Assembly (NCBI GenBank): GCA_045543675.1
Contig: JAZPXM010000027.1
Coordinates: forward strand, 1-7,782
Source: URNF01 sp045543675
GTDB taxonomy: Bacteria; Bacillota; Clostridia; Oscillospirales; Acutalibacteraceae
DNA length: 7,782 nucleotides
Direction of reading: 5' to 3'
The position numbers and the translations under genes were made by a program. Under the pieces are notes generated by a model, which did not search any database, was not told where the DNA came from, and saw only the letters and a list, made by a program, of their open reading frames with translations. Shown here piece after piece: positions 1-6,776 of this stretch (position 1 is its first letter; each line of letters opens with the position of its first letter).

Positions 1-59
1 AATGCCAACTTTTCTTCTTTACTGTGACTAATATTTGTTCCGCCTTTTGGTCTTCCCAT
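1..59 (-). CDS. IS3-like transposase OrfA, N-terminal fragment (runs off left edge)
   Basis: The first 19 codons read MGRPKGGTNISHSKEEKLA and continue past the left edge. This start resembles the opening of helix-turn-helix OrfA proteins of IS3-family (IS150-like) insertion sequences, which bind the element ends and are joined by frameshifting to the DDE-type OrfB. The start is supported by a ribosome binding site AAAGGGAG (75 to 68) eight bases before the ATG at 59-57. A long perfect hairpin at 95-130 sits just upstream, where the end of the element would be expected. Only the N-terminus is visible, so the family call rests on recall of its wording; another HTH protein is possible. Confidence 0.6.
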   Translation of the reverse strand, partial: MGRPKGGTNISHSKEEKLA

Positions 60-94
60 TACAATCACTCCCTTTCTTTTATTCTAACATAAAA

Positions 95-130
95 AGTGAT
101 GGTAGACACTTTTTTGTGTCTACCATCACT
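95..130 (-). terminator. Perfect 15-bp hairpin: likely IS end, also an intrinsic terminator
   Basis: AGTGATGGTAGACAC (95-109) is exactly inverted at 116-130 around a six-T loop. Read on the minus strand the stem is followed by TTTT (94 to 91), the form of a rho-independent terminator for transcripts coming from the phosphoesterase gene. It also lies 36 bp before the transposase start, where an IS3-type terminal repeat (ending TG...CA) would be, so the element boundary is probably near 125-130. It may do both jobs, including shielding the transposase from read-through. Confidence 0.6.
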
Positions 131-141
131 ATACCACTTCA

Positions 142-159
142 GCTATACACACGTATAGC
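142..159. repeat. Short inverted repeat after the phosphoesterase gene
   Basis: GCTATAC (142-148) and GTATAGC (153-159) form a perfect 7-bp stem with a four-base loop, between the phosphoesterase stop codon and the presumed IS end. There is no T-run directly after it on the minus strand, so it is a poor terminator alone. It may add 3' end stability to the message or be chance. Confidence 0.3.
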
Positions 160-167
160 ATTTCTTT

Positions 168-1235
168 TTATATACTTTCTTCTCCCAACACGACCCCATC
201 ACTATCGGTAAAGGTGACGGTCACCTTACCGTTATCAAAGGTGTATCCTGCTCCTGCAAAATACCCTTTGCCGGGACGGGAACCAATAACAACAGGGCAC
301 GGTTGCCCCAAATGATCTTTTTCTCCGCCCACGCGCCACACTTCTGTCGCGTGGATATGGCCGCACAGCATAGCGGTGGGTCGCATCTGCTTTGTGAGCA
401 TACACCACTCACGGAACACATCTACATCAATGTCAAACGGCGGTTTATTTATCCAAGAAAACGGGCTGTGGGCGATAATCAACCGTGTATGCACACCGTC
501 TGCCGTATAGTCTGCTTTTTCTATTACCTTTTTAATAAAAGCGGTCTGCTGACGGCGAAACGCATGACACGCCACCGTAAACCCATATTCTGCGTGATCA
601 TCGGGTTTATCTTCCCCGCAGTCCAGTAAAACACCCCATATGCCGCCCAAACGGAAGGTGTAATAGGTGTTACCGTTGCTGTTTGGGGTGTATTCCGCGA
701 ACTTCTCCGCGTAATTGCCGCGCAGATCGTGGTTGCCGCGGGAAAACACAGCGGGTTTACTGCCGCCAAGCAAACGGTCACACAAAATATAAATGTTATC
801 AAACTTTGTAGGGTCACCGCTATGGTCCAATACGTCCCCGTTAAAAATCAAAAAGTCGATATCCCCAAAGGTGTGCGCCGCTTGTATCGGCTCTTCGATG
901 CGGTTATGCGCATCCGAAATATGAAACGCACGCGCCGTTTTTTGCGGAACGGGATAAAACGGATAGGTATAGGTCTGTACCGGTGCTGTTTCGGTGAAAT
1001 ACGGCTTTCTTTCAATCAAAGGACGCACACACACGGTATATGCCCCTGCCGCGTCCAACACGGACATCGGCACGGTGACGCGGTGCAGGTCGGAAAGGGA
1101 GCGCATAATGCCGTTAGACGCATCACAATAGGTTTCTTCTCCTATCTCCACCCAAAACAGACTCGGTGCAGTCACACTCACTAAAATTTGATAGGTGTCT
1201 TCCACCGCAAACACGGCAGGCGCGGTCTTTAACAT
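168..1235 (-). CDS. Calcineurin-like metallophosphoesterase
   Basis: A 355-residue protein with every core motif of the calcineurin-like metallophosphoesterase fold, in order: DAH (108-110), GDVLD (133-137), GNHD (167-170), AHSP (255-258) and GHIH (292-295). These bind a two-metal centre that hydrolyses phosphomono- or diesters; the substrate cannot be told. Residues 1 to about 97 precede the catalytic domain and look beta-rich, like the N-terminal sandwich of purple acid phosphatase relatives. There is no signal peptide or membrane segment, so it should be cytoplasmic. I start at the ATG 1235-1233 because AAGGAG (1249 to 1244) lies eight bases upstream; an in-frame GTG at 1244 would overlap that site. 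It has its own candidate promoter and follows the PFOR terminator, so it is probably transcribed alone. TTA leucine codons appear here, unlike in most of PFOR. Confidence 0.87.
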   Translation of the reverse strand: MLKTAPAVFAVEDTYQILVSVTAPSLFWVEIGEETYCDASNGIMRSLSDLHRVTVPMSVLDAAGAYTVCVRPLIERKPYFTETAPVQTYTYPFYPVPQKTARAFHISDAHNRIEEPIQAAHTFGDIDFLIFNGDVLDHSGDPTKFDNIYILCDRLLGGSKPAVFSRGNHDLRGNYAEKFAEYTPNSNGNTYYTFRLGGIWGVLLDCGEDKPDDHAEYGFTVACHAFRRQQTAFIKKVIEKADYTADGVHTRLIIAHSPFSWINKPPFDIDVDVFREWCMLTKQMRPTAMLCGHIHATEVWRVGGEKDHLGQPCPVVIGSRPGKGYFAGAGYTFDNGKVTVTFTDSDGVVLGEESI

Positions 1236-1272
1236 ATATCCCACTCCTTGTACTTCTTGTATTGTCTATATC

Positions 1273-1301
1273 AATATACCATTTTTCGCAACGAAAAGCA
1301 A
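1273..1301 (-). promoter_or_regulatory. Candidate promoter of the phosphoesterase gene
   Basis: On the minus strand TTGCTT (1301 to 1296) and TATATT (1278 to 1273) are separated by 17 bases. A transcript would start near 1266 and give a leader of about 30 bases before the ATG at 1235. The -35 is weak, and an alternative pairing TTGCGA with TATAGA lies slightly downstream with a 15-base spacer. Its position just after the PFOR terminator supports it. Confidence 0.4.
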
Positions 1302-1304
1302 CAC

Positions 1305-1340
1305 AAAAACACCCCGCATCGTACGATGCGGGGTGTTTTT
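1305..1340 (-). terminator. Intrinsic terminator of the PFOR gene (bidirectional form)
   Basis: AAAAACACCCCGCATC (1305-1320) and GATGCGGGGTGTTTTT (1325-1340) form a perfect 16-bp stem around GTAC. The GC-rich core is flanked by A and T runs on both sides, so it can end transcription in either direction. It lies 10 bases past the PFOR stop codon and separates that gene from the phosphoesterase. Confidence 0.93.
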
Positions 1341-1350
1341 TTATTGAAGA

Positions 1351-4300
1351 TTATTCTTCGTTGCCGTAGAGTTTGCCGAGTTTTACGAGATGTTCGTAAC
1401 GGGCAACAGAAGCGGCTTCTGCCTGTGCAAACAATTCTTTGGCGCGTTCGGGGAAGGAACGGGTCAAGGAAGAGTAGCGGGCTTCGTTCAGGATGAAGTC
1501 CTGATAGCTGCCGGTCGGCGCTTTGCTATCCAGCGAGAAGGGATTCTTGCCGTCTGCTTTGAGCGCAGGATTGAAGCGGAACATATTCCAGTAGCCGCAA
1601 TCCACAGCTTTCTTCATTTCTGCCTGGCAGTTGACCATACCGCCCTTGATGCTGTGCATCTCGCAAGGTGCATAGCCGATGATAAGGGACGGACCCGGAT
1701 ATGCTTCCGCTTCCGCGATAGCTTTCACGGTCTGGTTCATATCCGCACCCATAGCGATCTGTGCAACATACACATAGCCATAGGACATAGCGATTTCTGC
1801 CAAGGATTTCTTGGAGATCGCTTTACCTGCCGCAGCGAACTGTGCAACCTGACCGATCTGAGACGCTTTGGACGCCTGACCACCGGTGTTGGAGTACACT
1901 TCGGTATCGAATACCATAATGTTCACGTCTTCGCCGGAAGCCAAAACGTGGTCCACGCCACCGAAACCGATGTCGTATGCCCAGCCGTCGCCGCCGAAGA
2001 TCCAGACGGATTTCTTGGAGAGATATTCTTTGTCTTCGAGAACAGTCTTAGCCGTCGGGCAACCCGCAGCAGCCGCTTTCTCGAGTTCAACAATGAGAGC
2101 GTCGGTAGCAGCGCCGTTTGCTTTACCGTCATTCACGGTAGCCAGGAACTGCTCGGCAGCCGCTTTGAATTCAGCGGAAGCCTTGTCGGAAGCCATCATT
2201 TCTTCGACCAGGTTGATAAGACGGTTGCGTACCGCTTTCTGGCCGAGATACATACCAAAGCCGTGTTCTGCGTTGTCTTCGAACAAGGAGTTCGCCCAAG
2301 CAGGACCGTGGCCGTCTTTGTTAACGGTGTAGGGAGAAGTCGCGGCAGGGCCACCCCAGATGGAAGAACAACCGGTAGCATTGGAGATGTACATACGGTC
2401 GCCGAACAACTGGGTAACAAGACGCGCATACGCGGTCTCCGCACAACCTGCACAAGAGCCGGAGAACTCAAGCAAGGGCTGTTTGTACTGGCTGGAAATA
2501 ACGGTGGAACCGCAGATTTCCGGTTTTTCGGTAACATTCGCCACCATATAGTCGAACACTTTCTGTTCGGCTTCCTGGCTCTCGCGCGCAACCATGGTGA
2601 GAGAATTGGTGGGACATACGCCTACGCAGACGCCGCAACCCATACAATCCATCGGGGAGATAGCCAACGTATAGGTGTATTCGGTCTTAACGATCGGCTT
2701 GGGTGCTTTTTTGGTTTCAGCAGGTGCCGCAGCCAATTCGTCAGCATTCAAAGCGAAGGGACGGATGGTAGCGTGCGGACATACGAAGGAACACTTGTTA
2801 CATTTTGCACAAGTATCGGCGTTCCATTCGGGAACCATAACCGCAACACCGCGTTTTTCGTAAGCGGAAGCGCCGTGTTCGAAAGTACCGTCAGCGTGAT
2901 CCATAAATGCGGATACCGGCAGAGAGTCGCCGTCCATTTTGGAAACGGGTTTCAGAATGGTATCTACCATCTTAACGAGTTTCGCAGGGCCTTGCGCGTT
3001 TTCAGCCACAGCGTCGTCGGTAGCATTCGCCCAAGCAGCAGGTACGTCTACTTTCACGAAAGCGGAAACGCCCGCGTCGATAGCGTTGTGGTTCTTTTCA
3101 ACAACGTCCATACCTTTCTTGGAGTAGGAACGGGTCGCCGCGTCTTTCATGTACTGCACCGCTTCGTCAATCGGCATAACTTTCGCGAGTGCGAAGAACG
3201 CCGCCTGCAGAATGGTGTTGGTACGTTTGCCCATGCCGACTTTCGCCGCAAGGTCGATAGCGTTAACAATGTACAGCTGTACGTTGTTTTCAGCAATATA
3301 GCGTTTGGTTTCCGCGTTCAGGTGCTGATCCAGTTCTTCCGCAGACCACTGGCAGTTGATAAGGAACACACCGCCGGGTTTTACGTCGTTAACGATCTTG
3401 AAGCCCTTCAGGATATAAGACGGGTTGGGGCAAGCCACGAAGTCCGTTTTATTGATGTAGTAGGGGCTCGTGATCGGCTTATCGCCGAAACGCAGGTGAG
3501 AAATGGTCACACCGCCGGTTTTCTTGGAGTCATACTGGAAGTATGCCTGCACGTATTTGTCGGTGTTATCACCGATGATTTTGATGGAGTTTTTGTTCGC
3601 ACCAACAGTACCATCGCCGCCAAGACCCCAGAATTTACATTCGATAGTGCCTTCCGCCGCAGTGCCGGGAGCGGGTTTCTCTTCGAGAGAGAGACCGGTA
3701 ACGTCATCCACGATACCCAAGGTGAACTGCTCTTTGGGAGCATCTTTCGCCAGTTCGTCAAATACAGCAAATACGCTGGACGGGGGCGTGTCTTTGGAAC
3801 CGAGGCCGTATCTGCCGCCGACAACTTTCAGACCTGCACGGCCGACTTTCGCCAGCGCGGTAACAACGTCCATATACAGCGGTTCGCCCAAGGAACCGGG
3901 TTCTTTGGTACGGTCAAGAACAGCAACCTTTTTCGCGGTCGCAGGAATGGCTTCTGCCAATTTTTCTGCGCTGAACGGACGATACAGACGTACTTTTACA
4001 AGACCGACCTTTTCGCCTTTCGCGAGCAGGTAATCGATAACTTCTTCCGCAACGTCGCAGAAAGAACCCATCGCTACGATAACGCGGTCAGCATCGGGAG
4101 CGCCGTAGTAGTTGAACAGTTTGTAGTCGGTGCCGAGTTTGGCGTTGACTTTGTCCATATACTTTTCAACGATGGCGGGAACCGCATCATAATATTTGTT
4201 GCAAGCTTCACGGTGCTGGAAGAAGATGTCACCGTTTTCGTGAGAGCCACGCATTACGGGACGTTCGGGATTGAGAGCACGTTTACGGAACGCCGCAACA

Positions 4301-4896
4301 GCGTCCATATCGCACATTTCTTTCAGATCTTCGTAATCCCAGATCTGAATTTTCTGAATTTCGTGAGAAGTACGGAAGCCGTCAAAGAAGGTGATAAACG
4401 GTACGCGGCTTTCGATGGTGGCAAGGTGTGCCACAGCGCCGAGATCCATAACTTCCTGCGTGTTGGTTTCAGCGAGCATCGCAAAACCGGTCTGACGGCA
4501 GGCGTACACGTCGGAGTGATCACCGAAGATGTTCAGCGCGTGAGAAGCTACGCAGCGCGCAGAAACGTGGAAAACCGACGGGAGTAATTCACCCGCGATT
4601 TTATACATATTGGGGATCATCAGCAACAGACCCTGAGAAGCGGTGTAGGTGGTGGTCAACGCACCTGCGTTCAAAGAGCCGTGCACAGTACCGGCGGCGC
4701 CGGCTTCGGACTGCATTTCGGAAACCTTTACGGTAGTACCGAAAATGTTTTTCTGACCTGCGGCTGCCCACTGGTCAACGTAGTCCGCCATGGGGCTGGA
4801 AGGGGTGATAGGATAGATACCCGCAACCTCGGTAAATGCATAAGACACGTATGCCGCAGCATTGTTACCGTCCATGGTCTTAAATTTTCTTGCCAT
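1351..4896 (-). CDS. nifJ: Pyruvate:ferredoxin (flavodoxin) oxidoreductase, single-chain
   Basis: This 1181-residue cytoplasmic iron-sulfur, thiamine-diphosphate enzyme converts pyruvate and CoA to acetyl-CoA and CO2 while reducing ferredoxin or flavodoxin. Visible in order: N-terminal pyruvate/cofactor domain with YPITPSSP (28-35), T31, E64 and R114; transketolase-C-like domain (about 260-410); gamma domain (about 415-630); EKR element (680-682); 2[4Fe-4S] domain with C696, C699, C702, C706 and C751, C754, C757, C761; then the thiamine domain with GGDGWAYDIG (968-977) and YSNTGGQ (1001-1007). C815, C818, C843 and C1078 should hold the third, proximal cluster. The length fits clostridial enzymes and lacks the C-terminal extension of the Desulfovibrio africanus protein. 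AAAGGAGG (4913 to 4906) lies nine bases before the ATG. It is monocistronic, with its own promoter and terminator. Alternative 2-oxoacid specificity is unlikely given the end-to-end resemblance. Confidence 0.98.
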   Translation of the reverse strand: MARKFKTMDGNNAAAYVSYAFTEVAGIYPITPSSPMADYVDQWAAAGQKNIFGTTVKVSEMQSEAGAAGTVHGSLNAGALTTTYTASQGLLLMIPNMYKIAGELLPSVFHVSARCVASHALNIFGDHSDVYACRQTGFAMLAETNTQEVMDLGAVAHLATIESRVPFITFFDGFRTSHEIQKIQIWDYEDLKEMCDMDAVAAFRKRALNPERPVMRGSHENGDIFFQHREACNKYYDAVPAIVEKYMDKVNAKLGTDYKLFNYYGAPDADRVIVAMGSFCDVAEEVIDYLLAKGEKVGLVKVRLYRPFSAEKLAEAIPATAKKVAVLDRTKEPGSLGEPLYMDVVTALAKVGRAGLKVVGGRYGLGSKDTPPSSVFAVFDELAKDAPKEQFTLGIVDDVTGLSLEEKPAPGTAAEGTIECKFWGLGGDGTVGANKNSIKIIGDNTDKYVQAYFQYDSKKTGGVTISHLRFGDKPITSPYYINKTDFVACPNPSYILKGFKIVNDVKPGGVFLINCQWSAEELDQHLNAETKRYIAENNVQLYIVNAIDLAAKVGMGKRTNTILQAAFFALAKVMPIDEAVQYMKDAATRSYSKKGMDVVEKNHNAIDAGVSAFVKVDVPAAWANATDDAVAENAQGPAKLVKMVDTILKPVSKMDGDSLPVSAFMDHADGTFEHGASAYEKRGVAVMVPEWNADTCAKCNKCSFVCPHATIRPFALNADELAAAPAETKKAPKPIVKTEYTYTLAISPMDCMGCGVCVGVCPTNSLTMVARESQEAEQKVFDYMVANVTEKPEICGSTVISSQYKQPLLEFSGSCAGCAETAYARLVTQLFGDRMYISNATGCSSIWGGPAATSPYTVNKDGHGPAWANSLFEDNAEHGFGMYLGQKAVRNRLINLVEEMMASDKASAEFKAAAEQFLATVNDGKANGAATDALIVELEKAAAAGCPTAKTVLEDKEYLSKKSVWIFGGDGWAYDIGFGGVDHVLASGEDVNIMVFDTEVYSNTGGQASKASQIGQVAQFAAAGKAISKKSLAEIAMSYGYVYVAQIAMGADMNQTVKAIAEAEAYPGPSLIIGYAPCEMHSIKGGMVNCQAEMKKAVDCGYWNMFRFNPALKADGKNPFSLDSKAPTGSYQDFILNEARYSSLTRSFPERAKELFAQAEAASVARYEHLVKLGKLYGNEE

Positions 4897-4936
4897 TGGT
4901 ATATTCCTCCTTTAAGGATTAAAATAACATCTTTTC

Positions 4937-4953
4937 GGCGGACGCAATCCACC
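4937..4953 (-). promoter_or_regulatory. Stem-loop at the predicted 5' end of the PFOR message
   Basis: On the minus strand GGTGGA (4953 to 4948) can pair with TCCGCC (4942 to 4937), including one G-U pair, around a TTGCG loop. The predicted transcription start is at about 4954, so the message would open with this hairpin. 5' stem-loops are known to slow mRNA decay in Firmicutes; that role here is inferred. Confidence 0.42.
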
Positions 4954-4960
4954 ATCTATC

Positions 4961-4989
4961 AGCATAACATATTTTTAAAAATATGTAAA
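4961..4989 (-). promoter_or_regulatory. Promoter of the PFOR gene
   Basis: On the minus strand TTTACA (4989 to 4984) and TATGCT (4966 to 4961) are 17 bases apart, a good sigma-A promoter. Transcription would start at about 4954, leaving a leader of about 58 bases with a stem-loop at its start and a strong ribosome binding site at its end. The spacer is made of the 20-bp palindrome described separately. Confidence 0.65.
4967..4986. promoter_or_regulatory. Perfect 20-bp palindrome over the PFOR promoter: candidate operator
   Basis: ACATATTTTTAAAAATATGT is identical on both strands. It fills the 17-base spacer of the PFOR promoter and covers half of the -35 hexamer, the position where a dimeric repressor would block polymerase. 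I do not recognise it as a known operator class. Its A+T richness makes chance formation easier than for a mixed sequence. Confidence 0.45.
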
Positions 4990-5015
4990 TGCTTTTTATA
5001 TAAATAATAGAAATT

Positions 5016-5033
5016 TTGTTAAAAAATTATCTA
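5016..5033. promoter_or_regulatory. Rex-like site upstream of PFOR (weak)
   Basis: TTGTTAAAAAATTATCTA matches 12 of the 14 defined positions of the clostridial Rex operator TTGTTAANNNNTTAACAA; the left half is perfect and the right half has two mismatches. Rex senses NADH/NAD+ and controls fermentation genes, which would suit PFOR. The site lies 27 bp upstream of the -35, not over the promoter, and the region is AT-rich, so chance is a real alternative. Confidence 0.25.
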
Positions 5034-5038
5034 AGTGC

Positions 5039-5073
5039 AAAAACCGACGTTTTTGGGTCAAAAAGCGGTTTTT
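5039..5073. repeat. Imperfect two-part inverted repeat in the divergent region
   Basis: AAAAACCG (5039-5046) pairs with CGGTTTTT (5066-5073), and inside it TTTTTG (5050-5055) pairs with CAAAAA (5059-5064) around GGT, with a small internal loop between the two stems. It looks like a weak terminator on either strand, but no gene ends here. It could insulate the divergent promoters or extrude as a cruciform. Confidence 0.35.
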
Positions 5074-5082
5074 CGCAAACTC

Positions 5083-5147
5083 TTTATGTCGTTTATCTCT
5101 CGTTTTCTTGCGTTTTCGCGTGTTTTTCTTTTGTTTTCGCGATTTTT
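5083..5147. promoter_or_regulatory. Helically phased T-tracts (predicted bent DNA) before the CorC promoter
   Basis: T-runs start at 5083, 5092, 5103, 5113, 5123, 5134 and 5143, spaced 9 to 11 bases apart, and end six bases before the -35 hexamer at 5153. Such phasing is the established cause of intrinsic DNA curvature and can stimulate promoters much as UP elements do. GTTTTCGCG is repeated exactly at 5112-5120 and 5133-5141, 21 bp or two helical turns apart, which could also place two protein sites on one face. Confidence 0.5.
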
Positions 5148-5152
5148 GTCCG

Positions 5153-5181
5153 TTGACAGACGGCGAAAAAACCGATATGAT
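5153..5181 (+). promoter_or_regulatory. Near-consensus promoter of the CorC-type gene
   Basis: TTGACA (5153-5158) and TATGAT (5176-5181) with a 17-base spacer: a perfect -35 and a one-mismatch -10. The start should fall at about 5188, giving a 91-base leader before the ATG at 5279. Confidence 0.88.
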
Positions 5182-5187
5182 ATATCC

Positions 5188-5278
5188 AATCGGATGTTTG
5201 CGGTTGTACCGACAAAAATTACCATCCGATAGCAATCGCAGGTGTTGCTTGCGGTTATGAAAGGGGAAAACTCATATC
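5188..5278 (+). promoter_or_regulatory. Structured 5' leader of the CorC-type gene
   Basis: The predicted leader opens with ATCGGATG (5189-5196), which pairs perfectly with CATCCGAT (5223-5230). Inside this stem CGGT (5201-5204) pairs with ACCG (5208-5211). A second hairpin follows, AGCAA (5231-5235) with TTGCT (5245-5249). TTGCGGTT occurs at 5198-5205 and 5249-5256. The ribosome binding site AGGGG (5262-5266) is 12 bases from the ATG, longer than usual. The layout could be a cis-regulatory RNA, fitting for an ion-transport gene, but I do not recognise the conserved core of any riboswitch class. Confidence 0.4.
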
Positions 5279-6733
5279 ATGGACCCTGCTCCTACAGGAT
5301 CTCTTATGCTGGCGACTGCGGCGCAGAGCGCGGACGGCAGCGGCAACCTTATCGGACAAATTATTTTATTGTTCGTGCTGATACTCTGCAACGCCTTTTT
5401 CGCGGCGTCCGAAATTGCGATTATCACACTCAACGATGCCAAATTGTTTAAAATGGCAGAAGACGGACACAAAAAAGCCAAACAGGTATTGGCGCTCACG
5501 TCCGACTCTTCACGGTTTTTAGCTACCATTCAGGTGGGTGTCACGTTGGCAGGGTTCTTAACGTCTGCTACCGCGGCACAAACCTTATCCGCGCCGCTTG
5601 CACGGTGGTTTATCGGGCTGGTCCCCACTGCCGCCGCGTATGAAACGCTGATTTACGGCGCCGCAGTGGTGGTTGTCACGTTGCTTATCTCCTACTTTTC
5701 TTTGGTACTGGGCGAACTGGTGCCCAAACGTATTGCGATGCAAAAGCCCGAACCGATTGCCTTTGCGTTTATCGGTATGTTGCGGTTTGTCGCGGCGTGT
5801 ACCAAGCCGTTTGTAAAATTCCTGTCCCTTTCCACCAATATTGTGGTACGTCTGTGCGGTATGGACCCGCACGCGGATGAAGAAAACGTCACCGAAGAAG
5901 AAATTCGTATGCTGGTAGACGTCGGCGAAGAAAAAGGCGTTATCGAAGAAGTACAGAAAGATATGATAAACAACATCTTCGAGTTTGACGACTTGACCGC
6001 AGGCGAAGTGATGACCCCGCGTACCGACGTAGCGGCGGTGGACATTGAAGACTCTCTGGAAGAAGCGCTCCGTATCGGCGTGGACGAGGGGTATTCCCGT
6101 TTGCCCGTATACGAAGAAGATATTGACCACGTTGTCGGTATCCTGCACATAAAGGATTTACTGCCGTACGTCGGCAGAGAATTGCCCAAGGAAGTCACGC
6201 TGCGCAATTTGTTGCGTGACACATACTTTATCCCCGAAACCAAGCATTGCGGAGACCTGTTCTCCGAAATGACCGCCAAACATATGCAGATGGCGGTGGT
6301 GGTAGACGAGTATGGCGGTATCGCCGGTATCGTCACCGTAGAAGACCTTTTGGAGTCTATCGTCGGCAGTATGCAGGACGAATTTGACGACGAAGAAGAA
6401 GAGATCACCCAGTTAAACGAGACGTCCTTTGTGGTGGACGGTTCCACCGCGATGGAAGAACTGGCAGACCGTCTGGACGTAGACCTGCCCGAAGGCGACT
6501 ATGAAACGGTCGGCGGTTTTATGTTGCAACAACTGGGCCGTATCCCCGAAGCGGACGAGCATCCGGAAGTGCAGTTTGAAAACGTGTTGTTCACCGTGCA
6601 GGCGATGGATGACCGCCGTGTTGACGAAGTGCACGTGGAATTGTTGCCGATAACAGACGAGGCGGAAGACGCCGAAGACGGCAAGAAAGAGAAGGCGGAA
6701 AAGGATAAATCTGCCAAATCCGAAAAAAAGTAA
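5279..6733 (+). CDS. HlyC/CorC family (CNNM-type) membrane protein
   Basis: A 484-residue membrane protein with the standard three-part build. Residues about 24-190 form the DUF21/CNNM membrane domain, with hydrophobic segments near 24-50, 82-103, 122-146 and 160-185 and the conserved FFAASEIAI (40-48) and GELVPKRIA (145-153). After the acidic helix beginning TEEEIRMLVD (205-214) comes a pair of CBS domains (about 243-300 and 310-365, the second with VVVDEYGGIAG at 340-350). The CorC_HlyC domain is at about 380-457. Relatives export Mg2+ (bacterial CorC, staphylococcal MpfA) or polyamines (PaeA), with the CBS pair binding nucleotide; substrate here is inferred as a divalent cation. The old 'hemolysin' label is not informative. 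The last 25 residues are an unusual E/K-rich charged tail. No terminator follows; the tRNA promoter begins nine bases after the stop. Confidence 0.94.
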   Translation: MDPAPTGSLMLATAAQSADGSGNLIGQIILLFVLILCNAFFAASEIAIITLNDAKLFKMAEDGHKKAKQVLALTSDSSRFLATIQVGVTLAGFLTSATAAQTLSAPLARWFIGLVPTAAAYETLIYGAAVVVVTLLISYFSLVLGELVPKRIAMQKPEPIAFAFIGMLRFVAACTKPFVKFLSLSTNIVVRLCGMDPHADEENVTEEEIRMLVDVGEEKGVIEEVQKDMINNIFEFDDLTAGEVMTPRTDVAAVDIEDSLEEALRIGVDEGYSRLPVYEEDIDHVVGILHIKDLLPYVGRELPKEVTLRNLLRDTYFIPETKHCGDLFSEMTAKHMQMAVVVDEYGGIAGIVTVEDLLESIVGSMQDEFDDEEEEITQLNETSFVVDGSTAMEELADRLDVDLPEGDYETVGGFMLQQLGRIPEADEHPEVQFENVLFTVQAMDDRRVDEVHVELLPITDEAEDAEDGKKEKAEKDKSAKSEKK

Positions 6734-6742
6734 AAAAAGTAG

Positions 6743-6771
6743 TTGACAAATCGAAATCCTTAGGTTATAAT
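6743..6771 (+). promoter_or_regulatory. Perfect consensus promoter of the tRNA operon
   Basis: TTGACA (6743-6748), a 17-base spacer and TATAAT (6766-6771) match the sigma-A consensus at all twelve positions, as is common for stable RNA genes. Transcription should start at about 6778, roughly 28 bases before the first tRNA. Confidence 0.95.
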
Positions 6772-6776
6772 ACAAT

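Noticed and set aside
303..629. Plus-strand frame of 108 codons inside the phosphoesterase gene, and other frames opposite or overlapping the three real genes
   Set aside because: They overlap genes whose motifs are unmistakable, lack ribosome binding sites, and translate to sequences without recognisable domains.
168..1244. GTG start at 1244 for the phosphoesterase
   Set aside because: The GTG overlaps the AAGGAG ribosome binding site that is ideally spaced for the ATG at 1235.
1390..4587. Plus-strand open frame of 1065 codons opposite PFOR
   Set aside because: It is the exact codon-register complement of PFOR, kept open by that gene's avoidance of TTA, CTA and TCA. Its translation is low-complexity rich in F, V, H and R with no domain I recognise.
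4996..5235. Frames of 79 (minus) and 65 (plus) codons in the divergent region
   Set aside because: They span the T-tracts, promoter and leader. The lysine/arginine or phenylalanine runs simply reflect the T-rich tract, and neither has a proper ribosome site.
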